Position numbers and translations under genes: made by a program
The notes under the pieces: model-generated
The model's input: the letters and a program-made list of their open reading frames with translations, nothing else
What the model was told of the DNA's origin: nothing
Database searches by the model: none
Source of the DNA: Puia dinghuensis
Lineage (GTDB): Bacteria; Bacteroidota; Bacteroidia; Chitinophagales; Chitinophagaceae
Reading direction: 5' to 3'
Length of the DNA: 64,000 nt
NCBI RefSeq assembly: GCF_014642875.1
Contig: NZ_BMJC01000003.1
Location: 434,001-498,000, forward strand
In this document: positions 36,537-45,270 of the stretch, one piece after another
How the letters are laid out: each line of letters begins with the position of its first letter
Position numbering within the stretch: the first letter of the stretch is position 1

Positions 36537-38852
36537 ATGCGGTTTGTCAAGCGTAGATATAATAAGGTTTTGTTAAATGCATTTTATGCGGTGGCGGGAA
36601 GCTTTTTGCTGTTCCTGCTGTTGAATTGGATATTACCCTTACCGGACAGAATCGAGTATTCCACCATTATCACGGATGATAAGGGGGAGGTAATCCATGC
36701 TTTTCTTACCCACGACCAGCAGTGGCGGATGAAGACGGAGCTTGGCGAGATCTCGCCGCTGCTGCGTAAGACCATCGTCGAGAAGGAAGACAAATATTTC
36801 TACTATCATTTAGGGATAAATCCTTTTGCAGTGTGCCGGGCATTTGGCCGCAACATCCTGCTGCACCGGCGCACCTCCGGGGCGTCCACCATCACGATGC
36901 AGGTGGCGCGGGCGCTCGAGCCGAAGCAACGGACGTATTGGAGCAAGATAAGGGAGATGTTTCGCGCCTTGCAGCTGGAATGGAAGTATTCCAAAACCGA
37001 GATACTGCAGATCTACCTCAACGTGGTTCCCTACGGCGGCAATATCCAGGGTGTCAAGTCGGCATCTATCCTGTATTTCAAGAAGAACCCCGACCATCTG
37101 TCACTGGCTGAGATCACGGCTTTGTCCATCATCCCCAACCGGCCTTCTTCGCTTGTGATAGGGCGAAACAATGACCTGATAGTCCAGCAACGGAATAAAT
37201 GGCTGCAGCGGTGGGCAAGGGAGAAGGTTTTTACGGAGAAGGAGATCGCCGATGCGCTGGCCGAACCGTTGACGGCAACAAGAGGCACTGTCCCTTCTTT
37301 GGTTCCTCAATTGGCGCAAAAGCTGAAGAAGCGGGGCGGGCCTATCGTTCATAGCACGGTTCAGCTGAACACCCAATTGAAGCTGGAGAAGCTGATAAAA
37401 GATTATTCGCGGACGCTGGCGTTAAAAAATATCCGCAATGCGGCGGTGATCGTACTGGATAACCAGACGCACCGGGTAGTGAGTTATGTCGGCAGTGCGG
37501 ATTTCCATGACTCGGCGGATGGCGGCCAGGTAAACGGGGCGGCGGCGATCCGGCAGCCGGGGAGTACGCTAAAGCCGTTGTTGTATGGTCTTTGCATCGA
37601 CGAGGGACTATTGACGCCCAAGCGGATGATCACCGATGTACCGATAAACTATGACGGCTATGCGCCGGAGAACTACGACCGGCGGTTCAATGGCTATGTA
37701 ACGATGGAATATGCCCTCGGGCATTCGTTGAACATCCCGGCGGTGAAGAGCCTGAAGGCGCTGGGCAAGGACAGGCTCATCCGCAAACTCACAGAGTGCG
37801 ACTTCCGGCAGGTAGACCGCGACCGAAAGAAGCTGGGACTGTCGATGATCCTGGGCGGATGCGGGGCAACCCTGGAAGAGCTGACAGGGTTATATTCCAT
37901 TTTTGCCAATGAGGGAAAGTATATACGGCCGCGGTATGCACAGGACGACAGCAGCGGGAAAGAGGTGAAGGTACTCAGCCCGGCGGCGACTTTTATGATC
38001 AACGAGACCTTGTCAAAGGTGAACCGGCCGGATTTCCCGCTCAACTGGGAGAGTACGGTGCATCTGCCAAAAATAGCGTGGAAGACGGGAACATCCTATG
38101 GCCGGCGGGATGCCTGGAGCATCGGGTATAACAAACGCTATACGGTGGGCATCTGGGTGGGCAACTTCTCCGGTCTCGGCATTCCCGAGCTGAGTGGCGC
38201 CAATGTAGCGACGCCCTTGCTTTTCACCGTGTTCAATACCATCGACTATGATGACGATGCCTCCTGGTTTAGCAAGCCCCGGGACTGTGACGTGCGGATG
38301 GTCTGCTCAGAGACGGGGCTGCCACCGGCGGATTTCTGTACCCACCTGGTAACCGACTATTTTATCCCGCTGGTGTCCACTGCAAAGAAATGCGACAACC
38401 GGGAGGAAGTGTTCGTATCGGCCGATGAAAAAATGGCGTACTGCCGCATCTGTCTTCCACCGGCGGGTTATAAGAAAAAATGGTACACCGTTATTCCCCC
38501 GGAGATGAAAGAATACTACGATGCGAATCATATCACTTATCAAAGTATCCCGCCCCATAATCCAATGTGCGAGCGGGTGTTCAGGGAGGGCGCACCGGTG
38601 GTAACGTCACCGGCTAACGGGAGTGAATACCTTATCAACCGGAAGGACCCGGAGCCTTTGCTGCTGCGCTGCCGCGTGAGCAATGATGTCTCGAAGGTAT
38701 TCTGGTATATCAATGATAAGTTCTATAAGAGCGGAGAGGCGGGTTCCAGGGAATTCTTTGTTCCCGATGAGGGACCGGTGAAGATCTCGTGTACGGATGA
38801 CAAGGGGCGCAACCGGAATGTGTGGATACGGGTGCGGTATGTGAATCTTTAG
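36537..38852 (+). CDS. pbpC: Penicillin-binding protein 1C
   Basis: 771 residues. One N-terminal membrane anchor (about 11-33); GT51 glycosyltransferase with catalytic Glu84 in EKEDKYFYYHLG and GASTITMQVAR; transpeptidase with SxxK Ser343 (QPGSTLKP), an SLN triad and KTGTS; and a C-terminal BiPBP_C beta domain (about 680-771). This is the class A peptidoglycan synthase PbpC, known to be coupled with alpha-2-macroglobulin. Here the two genes are divergent with 185 bp between them. The 3' end faces the next minus-strand gene with only 4 bp between the two stops. Confidence 0.95.
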   Translation: MRFVKRRYNKVLLNAFYAVAGSFLLFLLLNWILPLPDRIEYSTIITDDKGEVIHAFLTHDQQWRMKTELGEISPLLRKTIVEKEDKYFYYHLGINPFAVCRAFGRNILLHRRTSGASTITMQVARALEPKQRTYWSKIREMFRALQLEWKYSKTEILQIYLNVVPYGGNIQGVKSASILYFKKNPDHLSLAEITALSIIPNRPSSLVIGRNNDLIVQQRNKWLQRWAREKVFTEKEIADALAEPLTATRGTVPSLVPQLAQKLKKRGGPIVHSTVQLNTQLKLEKLIKDYSRTLALKNIRNAAVIVLDNQTHRVVSYVGSADFHDSADGGQVNGAAAIRQPGSTLKPLLYGLCIDEGLLTPKRMITDVPINYDGYAPENYDRRFNGYVTMEYALGHSLNIPAVKSLKALGKDRLIRKLTECDFRQVDRDRKKLGLSMILGGCGATLEELTGLYSIFANEGKYIRPRYAQDDSSGKEVKVLSPAATFMINETLSKVNRPDFPLNWESTVHLPKIAWKTGTSYGRRDAWSIGYNKRYTVGIWVGNFSGLGIPELSGANVATPLLFTVFNTIDYDDDASWFSKPRDCDVRMVCSETGLPPADFCTHLVTDYFIPLVSTAKKCDNREEVFVSADEKMAYCRICLPPAGYKKKWYTVIPPEMKEYYDANHITYQSIPPHNPMCERVFREGAPVVTSPANGSEYLINRKDPEPLLLRCRVSNDVSKVFWYINDKFYKSGEAGSREFFVPDEGPVKISCTDDKGRNRNVWIRVRYVNL

Positions 38853-38856
38853 CCGG

Positions 38857-39402
38857 TCAGGAGGCCCAATTGACATAGGTGCCTACCAGTTTCCAGTCGC
38901 CGCTTGTGGTCAGCCGAAAAACATAGGTGGTCCCTTGACCGCAGCGTTGGCCGCAGACGAAATTGAGATCGATGACGGCGTATTGACCATCGTCCGTGAA
39001 TTGCGGGAGGGAAAAGCTGAAGACGACATTTTTGGTCTTCCACAGCAGCGAGTCGGCCTCTTTCCGGGTAACGCAGACGGCTTTGTTCAATTTCGGTTGT
39101 TGCCAGAGATAGGGATAGCGGGAGAGATAGACCTTCTCGGACAGCTCGTTGAGGATATTGATGGAGAGCGGTTCCTTCAGGTGGTACTGTATCCAGTTAT
39201 CATAATTGTACTTTAGAAAACGGCAGGAGTCGGTGCCCACGACGAGATAATAGTGCTTGACGTCTTTGGGGATGACGGTGGTGTCGATGGAGTTGACGAA
39301 TTCTTCCGGGCTGGGCAAAGCAGCGCCCGTCGAAGACTGCTGTGAGCGCGCAGCGAGGGAGAGGACAGTGGCCAAAAAAAGGGGGACAATCCGGCTGATC
39401 AT
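38857..39402 (-). CDS. Hypothetical secreted protein
   Basis: 181 residues: signal peptide MISRIVPLFLATVLSLAARS, then a polar mature domain with VVIPKDVKHYYLV-like strands and a late CGQRCGQGTTYVFRLTTSGDW. The two close cysteines could form a disulfide. No family recognised. Start at ATG 39402 for the signal peptide; the ATG at 39423 would add 7 residues. Followed convergently by pbpC. Confidence 0.65.
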   Translation of the reverse strand: MISRIVPLFLATVLSLAARSQQSSTGAALPSPEEFVNSIDTTVIPKDVKHYYLVVGTDSCRFLKYNYDNWIQYHLKEPLSINILNELSEKVYLSRYPYLWQQPKLNKAVCVTRKEADSLLWKTKNVVFSFSLPQFTDDGQYAVIDLNFVCGQRCGQGTTYVFRLTTSGDWKLVGTYVNWAS

Positions 39403-39446
39403 CCCCCAATTTCGAAAAAACAACGTTAAGACTTTGATAAAGCTGA

Positions 39447-40190
39447 TTAATCCGCTTTGTGGACGCTGCCCGCGCCGCTGACGTGCTGGTTGACCTCGGT
39501 GGCGTTGCCTTTATAGGTGACACTGCCGGCGCCACTCACCTGGGCATCCAACTTTACGCTTGCATATACTTCTGCATCACCGGCACCGGAGATGTCTACG
39601 GTTGTATTTTCCGCCATCAGATCGTAGCAATGTGCTTTGCCGGCCCCTGTGAGATTGAGGTCGACTTCTTTTGTCTGCCCCTTTAAATTGATGGACCCGC
39701 TGCCAGAGACTTCGGCCCTCAGCTTCGGAGCATTTACTTCCATGTTGATATCACCTGCCCCGCTGATGTGCATTTCCAGGTTTTCCGGGTTGACGATCTT
39801 TGTCTGGCCGATGATGTCACAGGCGCCCGAGGCGTCGATGCTGTTGTATACGGGAGCCGTCACATAAACGAGGATGTCTTTTGTGGGCCTGAGATTGTAG
39901 CCGTGCTTCTCATGGATATAGATCTTATCGCCTTCCTGGCTGACCTCCATGTATTGAAGGAGGTTCTCGTCGCATTCTATTTTGACGGAGGCACGATCAC
40001 CCTGGGAGACCATGACCTTTGCCGAACCGCCAACGTCCACATTCTTGAAGTCGCTGACCGGCCGGTCTTCTGTCCGGATGTTGCCGTTGCCATGAACCCT
40101 TTTGCCCATAAAGTCCGTGCAGGAAGCGAGCAGCAGCGGGAGGGCGAGGAAGAGGAAGGCGAAGCGGAGTGGGATAAAGGCGTTTCTCAT
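39447..40190 (-). CDS. GIN-domain (DUF2807) lipoprotein
   Basis: 247 residues; lipobox LASC near residue 24. The mature protein is a right-handed beta-helix-like GIN domain: GNGNIRTEDRPVSDFKNVDV, then regularly spaced turns DASGACDI, HISGAGDI, EVSGSGSI, NLTGAGKA, DISGAGDA and QVSGAGSV, each 20-25 residues apart. The family is abundant in Bacteroidota envelopes; its role is unknown, possibly an adhesin-like scaffold. It lies 56 bp divergent from guaA. It is upstream of the small secreted protein on the same strand (44 bp), so the two may share a transcript. Confidence 0.88.
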   Translation of the reverse strand: MRNAFIPLRFAFLFLALPLLLASCTDFMGKRVHGNGNIRTEDRPVSDFKNVDVGGSAKVMVSQGDRASVKIECDENLLQYMEVSQEGDKIYIHEKHGYNLRPTKDILVYVTAPVYNSIDASGACDIIGQTKIVNPENLEMHISGAGDINMEVNAPKLRAEVSGSGSINLKGQTKEVDLNLTGAGKAHCYDLMAENTTVDISGAGDAEVYASVKLDAQVSGAGSVTYKGNATEVNQHVSGAGSVHKAD

Positions 40191-40246
40191 TTTGTTTGTT
40201 TTTGGTGAGCGAAAATTAGGATTTTCTGCGGTAACTTCGCGTCACC

Positions 40247-41809
40247 ATGACGGAAAAGATCCTAATTCTTGACTTTGGCTCCCAATATACTCAATTGATC
40301 GCCAGGGCTGTACGTGAGGCGAATGTATACTGTGAGATCATCCCCTATCACAAATCCATCGAGTTTGACCCTTCCTTGAAGGGTATCATCCTTTCCGGGT
40401 CGCCTTTTTCGGTGAATGATGCCAATGCGCCGGTGGTGGACATTGCCACCCTGCACGGCCGGTTGCCGGTGCTGGGGGTTTGTTATGGCGCCCAGTTGAC
40501 AGCCAAGCAATTCGGCGGCCGGGTTGCCAATTCCAGCAAACGGGAATATGGGCGGGCGCTGTTGCACAAACAGAAAGACAGTGTGTTGTTGAAGGATGTT
40601 ACGGAATTGTCGCAGGTATGGATGAGCCATGCCGACACGATACTCGATCTGCCGGCAGGGTTCGAAGTCCTGGCGAATACGGAGAATATCCCCTATGCGG
40701 CGTTCAAGAAGGGAGCCGCGACCGGCAACGGGACGGCCGGCGCGGAAGGCGAACAACCCTTGTATTGTCTGCAATTCCATCCGGAAGTCTATCACTCCAT
40801 CGAAGGCAAGAAGATCATCAGGAATTTCCTCGTTAATGTTTGCGGTTGCAAGCAGGACTGGACACCGGCGCATTTTGTCAGCGACACAGTTGCCGCCCTG
40901 CAAAAGCAGATAGGGCAGCGGAAAGTGATCATGGCGCTCAGCGGCGGGGTGGATTCCACCGTAGCGGCGACGCTGATCCACAAGGCGATTGGTGACCGGC
41001 TGATGGGGATCTTTGTCGACAATGGAGTGCTCCGCAAGGATGAGTTCGAACAGGTGCTCAGTACGTACCGGCAGATAGGCCTCAACGTGAAAGGCGTCGA
41101 TGCCAAAAATTTATTCTATTCCCAACTGGCAGGGAAATCGGACCCCGAGGCCAAGCGAAAGACGATCGGCCGGCTTTTTATCGAAGTATTCCAGGACGAG
41201 GCAAAGAAGGTGGAGGGTGTGGAATTGTTGGGACAGGGTACGATCTATCCCGACGTGATAGAAAGCGTCTCCGTACATGGCCCTTCGGTGACGATAAAAT
41301 CCCATCACAATGTGGGGGGATTGCCTGAGAAGATGCATTTAGAGCTGGTAGAGCCGTTGCGCTTCCTGTTCAAGGATGAGGTGCGGCGGGTTGGGGCCGA
41401 ACTGGGTATCCCTGACGATCTGCTGCAAAGGCATCCCTTCCCCGGTCCGGGACTGGCTATCCGCATTTTAGGGGAAGTCACGGAAGAAAAGGTGCGATTA
41501 TTGCAGGAAGCTGATCATATCTATATAAAGGGGCTTAAGGACCATCATCTTTATTCAACAGTATGGCAGGCGGGAGCGATCCTGTTGCCGGTGAAGAGTG
41601 TAGGGGTGATGGGGGACGAGCGCACCTATGAGTTTACGGTTGCCCTGCGGGCCGTGACCTCCGTGGACGGGATGACGGCCGACTGGGCGCATCTGCCTTA
41701 TACCTTCCTGGCGGATATCTCCAACGACATCATCAATTCGGTGAAGGGGATCAACCGGGTGGTATATGATATCAGCAGTAAGCCGCCGGCGACCATTGAA
41801 TGGGAGTAG
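40247..41809 (+). CDS. guaA: GMP synthase (glutamine-hydrolysing)
   Basis: Converts XMP to GMP with glutamine and ATP. 520 residues: class-I glutamine amidotransferase with nucleophile Cys79 in GVCYGAQL and His/Glu in [13 protein letters not shown]-pyrophosphatase with PP-loop ALSGGVDST at about 229; and a C-terminal dimerisation domain with [15 protein letters not shown] and the final [18 protein letters not shown]. Full length; a TAACTTCG box lies 8 nt before the ATG, suggesting a very short leader. GuaB is not in the window. Confidence 0.96.
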   Translation: MTEKILILDFGSQYTQLIARAVREANVYCEIIPYHKSIEFDPSLKGIILSGSPFSVNDANAPVVDIATLHGRLPVLGVCYGAQLTAKQFGGRVANSSKREYGRALLHKQKDSVLLKDVTELSQVWMSHADTILDLPAGFEVLANTENIPYAAFKKGAATGNGTAGAEGEQPLYCLQFHPEVYHSIEGKKIIRNFLVNVCGCKQDWTPAHFVSDTVAALQKQIGQRKVIMALSGGVDSTVAATLIHKAIGDRLMGIFVDNGVLRKDEFEQVLSTYRQIGLNVKGVDAKNLFYSQLAGKSDPEAKRKTIGRLFIEVFQDEAKKVEGVELLGQGTIYPDVIESVSVHGPSVTIKSHHNVGGLPEKMHLELVEPLRFLFKDEVRRVGAELGIPDDLLQRHPFPGPGLAIRILGEVTEEKVRLLQEADHIYIKGLKDHHLYSTVWQAGAILLPVKSVGVMGDERTYEFTVALRAVTSVDGMTADWAHLPYTFLADISNDIINSVKGINRVVYDISSKPPATIEWE

Positions 41810-41848
41810 TGGGAGTAAGCGCCAGGCCGGGATCCAGCGGGAGTAGCT

Positions 41849-43048
41849 ATGAACAAAAACATCCGATATTCTTGTTTGTTGTTGGTATTGGGTCTGACCC
41901 TGGGGGCAGACGCCCAGGTGGACAGCACGATGCGCCTGAATGACAGTTTGCGTCGAAAGATCGCCATTTTCGCCCCGCTTTATCTTGACTCTGCTTTTGA
42001 TGCCACGGGCGCCTATCGATACGACAAGAACTTTCCGAAATTTATAAACCCGGGTCTGGAGTTCTACGAAGGAGCCCGGATGGCGCTCGACACCCTGCAA
42101 AAGGAGCATGCGATGCTGGATGTCCGGCTTTATGATACCCGTGCGGCGGGTATGAGTCTGCAGCAGCAGCTGGATAGTGCGTCGGCCCTTGGAGTCGACC
42201 TGATCATCGGGCAGGTGAACAGCGCCACAGAGCTACAGCAGATAGCTACGGCCGCCATGCGGAAGAACATTCCCTTTATCAACGCCAACTATCCCAATGA
42301 CGCAGGGATCACCAACAACCCCAGTCTTGTCATTCTCAATTCTACTTTACGCGCGCATTGTGAAGCGATCTACCGCTACCTGCAACGGAACTATCCCACC
42401 AGGCCGCTGGTGTTCTTCCGGAAGAAGGGATCACAGGAGGAAAGGCTGAAGGGATATTTTACCGAACTCGATAAAAAAACGATGGGGGTGCCACTGAAAA
42501 TAAAATATGTCACCCTCGAGGACAACTTCGATGCCCCGGCGCTGGCGGCCAGTATGGATAGTCTTACGCAAACAGTATGCATTGCCGGCTCGCTGGACGA
42601 TGATTTTGCGACAAAGCTTTGCGCGTTGCTGGCTACGCTGAATAGATCCTATCATACCACCATCATCGGCATGCCTACCTGGGACAATCTCGATCTTGCG
42701 CGTCCGGAATTTGCCGGAGAAGAGATAGCTTACTCCACACCTTTTTATCTCAATCAGGCAGATACGCTGGTAAAGCTCATTACGAATAATTTCAAGACAA
42801 GGTTCTATTCCCGGCCCAGCGATATGGTGTTCAGGGGCTATGAGTCTACCTATCATTTTGCCAAACTGCTGTTGTTACATGGATCGAATCTGAATGGTAG
42901 CATCGGGGAGAAAAAATTCAAGGTCTTCAACGACCTGGAGATCATGCCGGTGTTCCTCAACCGGCAAACGATGACGCTGGACTACTTCGAGAACAAAAAG
43001 CTTTACTTTATCCGGAAGCTGGATGGGGCGGTGGTTGGGGTAAATTGA
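41849..43048 (+). CDS. Secreted periplasmic-binding-protein type I-like protein
   Basis: 399 residues with a signal peptide ending GADAQ. The mature part has the type-I binding-protein/LppC-like two-lobe layout: KIAIFAPLYLDSAF (strand 1), GLEFYEGARMALDTL, VDLIIGQVNSATELQQIA, NIPFINANYPND, RPLVFFRKKGSQEERL and TTIIGMPTWDNLD. Such proteins bind amino acids or wall fragments, or act as enzyme activators; no ABC permease or ATPase is nearby, so a transport role is unlikely. It lies 39 bp after guaA and 13 bp before the cytochrome gene. Confidence 0.78.
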   Translation: MNKNIRYSCLLLVLGLTLGADAQVDSTMRLNDSLRRKIAIFAPLYLDSAFDATGAYRYDKNFPKFINPGLEFYEGARMALDTLQKEHAMLDVRLYDTRAAGMSLQQQLDSASALGVDLIIGQVNSATELQQIATAAMRKNIPFINANYPNDAGITNNPSLVILNSTLRAHCEAIYRYLQRNYPTRPLVFFRKKGSQEERLKGYFTELDKKTMGVPLKIKYVTLEDNFDAPALAASMDSLTQTVCIAGSLDDDFATKLCALLATLNRSYHTTIIGMPTWDNLDLARPEFAGEEIAYSTPFYLNQADTLVKLITNNFKTRFYSRPSDMVFRGYESTYHFAKLLLLHGSNLNGSIGEKKFKVFNDLEIMPVFLNRQTMTLDYFENKKLYFIRKLDGAVVGVN

Positions 43049-43061
43049 GTAAATTTACTCT

Positions 43062-44444
43062 ATGAACAAGTCGATGGTGATACTCCTGCTTGGGGTGATG
43101 GGTCTTGCGTTTACTACAGTGATGCGGATATTCAGGGAAGACGAACCGGTGCCGGTGCCCCCCAGTCCGCAACGAAGCGGGGATGCAGCAAAAGGTTATA
43201 TCTATCTGACGACGGGCGACTATATCAAGAGTGGCATCCCCTACGATTATTTTTTCCTGGGTTTTCCAAAAAATACAAACAACTATCTTCATCGTGATAG
43301 TCTGAATGCCGTTGTACCCCACGAATATACCGCGGTGAAGGCGGCCAACGGAGTAGAAGTGGTGGCGCCCAACTGCCTCGAATGCCATGCGCAGGTGTTC
43401 GACAACAAATTGGTTATCGGGCTGGGTAATACCTTTATCGATTTTACGGACAGAAAGAAGCTGAATCCCCGGGCGGCCGGTATGGCCGAACGGCTGTTGA
43501 TGCAAACCGACGCAAAAAAGTACGATGCGGCCGAGCCGTTCTTTCGGGCAATGAAGATGATCAGCGGCCAGCTCTACACGGAAGTACGAGGTGTGAATGC
43601 GGCCGACCGGCTGGCCGATCTGCTGGTCGCGCATCGTGATCCGCAAACGCTGCGTTGGAGCAACGCGCCGGTGATCGATGTGTCGGGAAAAGTGGTGCCG
43701 ACGGATACGCCGCCGTGGTGGTGGCTGAAGAAGAAGCACGCGATGTTCTACAATGGGTTTGGACGGGGTGACTTTGGGCGATTCCTGATGGCGTCGAACC
43801 TGCTGACGGTGAGCGACAGTTCGGAGGCGCGGGAGGTGGACGGTCATTTCAATGACGTGCTGGCATATATCAATTCCATCCAGCCGCCGAAATACCCCTA
43901 TCCTATCGATGCCCCCCTGGCTAAAAAGGGCGGTGTGGTTTTTGTTCAGCATTGCGCCAAGTGTCATGGCAATTATGGCGATGGGGGTGAGTATCCGAAC
44001 CTGCTGATCCCGGAGTCGATCGTGGCAACGGATTCGCTGCTATACAAGAGCAATTATCAGAGCCCGCAGTTTATCGAGTGGTTTAACAAGAGCTGGTTTG
44101 CGCAGGGTGACCATCCGGCACGGCTGGAACCCTTTGACGGCTATATCGCCCCGCCGCTGGACGGCATCTGGATCACTGCGCCCTATCTGCACAACGGCAG
44201 CGTACCCACACTGGAGGCGGTGCTGGACAGCAAACTGCGGCCTACCTGGTGGTCGCGGGATTTCGAGCATCCACAATATGACTATGCACACGTGGGCTGG
44301 AAATATACCCGCGAGGACAGTGCAAGGGGGACGGCGGTGTACAATACCACGCTGCCGGGGTATGGGAATTATGGCCATACGTTTGGCGACCGGCTCAGCG
44401 CGCAGCAGCGGAAGGCCGTCATCGAATACCTCAAGACGCTGTAG
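43062..44444 (+). CDS. Di-haem cytochrome c
   Basis: 460 residues with an N-terminal membrane/signal helix (about 4-20). Two haem c motifs: CLECH (Cys105, Cys108, His109) and CAKCH (Cys298, Cys301, His302), plus a late PPLDGIWITAPYLHNGSVPT stretch with a possible distal His or Met region. The overall order resembles the di-haem oxidoreductase/peroxidase-like group rather than a classic MauG. It probably moves electrons in the periplasm; the partner is unknown. It starts 13 bp after the binding-protein-like gene, so the two are presumably one operon. Confidence 0.85.
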   Translation: MNKSMVILLLGVMGLAFTTVMRIFREDEPVPVPPSPQRSGDAAKGYIYLTTGDYIKSGIPYDYFFLGFPKNTNNYLHRDSLNAVVPHEYTAVKAANGVEVVAPNCLECHAQVFDNKLVIGLGNTFIDFTDRKKLNPRAAGMAERLLMQTDAKKYDAAEPFFRAMKMISGQLYTEVRGVNAADRLADLLVAHRDPQTLRWSNAPVIDVSGKVVPTDTPPWWWLKKKHAMFYNGFGRGDFGRFLMASNLLTVSDSSEAREVDGHFNDVLAYINSIQPPKYPYPIDAPLAKKGGVVFVQHCAKCHGNYGDGGEYPNLLIPESIVATDSLLYKSNYQSPQFIEWFNKSWFAQGDHPARLEPFDGYIAPPLDGIWITAPYLHNGSVPTLEAVLDSKLRPTWWSRDFEHPQYDYAHVGWKYTREDSARGTAVYNTTLPGYGNYGHTFGDRLSAQQRKAVIEYLKTL

Positions 44445-44482
44445 GTCGACGCAGGATCGTTGGCGCAGGCTACTCCCGATCG

Positions 44483-45181
44483 TTATGGAGCCGAACTCGA
44501 GGGAAACCGGATGAAGAACTGATCGCCCTGCCGCTGATACCCAAATAGTTCCGGCGATAATTTGGACTGTCGTACGCGGCTGACATAAAACGACTGAGTT
44601 TCGGCGAATTCGGGAGAATTCTCCGACCCCAGCATAAAGGTGAGGTAGCTTTTAAACCGCACGGGCGACCGCGTCTCGTCGAAGCTGGCCTCCTGGTATT
44701 TGATCTGTCCGCCGCCAAAGGTGGTGGCCATATGCCATACGAGGGAATCAGGCATGAAGGTGATGAAGCTTCCAGTCTGATCGACTGGCGGCAGGTCTTT
44801 GGTGATGCCGGTGCCGGGCGGGATGAAATCCATGCCGCTGGGTACTACGAACACCCCGTTGATCTCGCGGACGTACTTGCCGGTCTCCGTGCCGGTGAAG
44901 CTGGCATGCGGATCGAAGAGGCTGAAAGAATGTTCGTCGCGGATAAGCGCCGATTTCTTCCAGTTGATGTAAATGGGTTGGCTGGATTTGTTGAAGATGA
45001 TGAGGTTCATGTTGCCTCCTTTGCCCATGAAGGCGTAGGTAAGCCGCATGGTGTCGTTCTCCCAGGAGAAGCTGTGCTTATCGGTCTTTGGAATTTGGGA
45101 AGAATCGAGGGTAAGGTATTGATAAGTGTTGCAGCCAAAGAGAGAGGCCAGGAGTAAAGTCAGGAGTGTAAAGCGTCGCAT
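44483..45181 (-). CDS. Hypothetical lipoprotein
   Basis: 232 residues; lipobox LFGC at about residue 17. The mature part contains NLIIFNKSSQPIYINWKKSA, a segment typical of extracellular-domain DUF families in Bacteroidota that carry envelope stress or trafficking proteins, but I cannot name a family. It lies convergent to the cytochrome gene, with 38 bp between the stops. Confidence 0.7.
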   Translation of the reverse strand: MRRFTLLTLLLASLFGCNTYQYLTLDSSQIPKTDKHSFSWENDTMRLTYAFMGKGGNMNLIIFNKSSQPIYINWKKSALIRDEHSFSLFDPHASFTGTETGKYVREINGVFVVPSGMDFIPPGTGITKDLPPVDQTGSFITFMPDSLVWHMATTFGGGQIKYQEASFDETRSPVRFKSYLTFMLGSENSPEFAETQSFYVSRVRQSKLSPELFGYQRQGDQFFIRFPSSSAP

Positions 45182-45270
45182 AGGTTAAAACTTTGCGTTA
45201 AATTAATCAACGGCTTCCCCTTTTTCAGTTAAGAGATCATTAATGAGTAGAATTTAATCTTATTGTTAAA

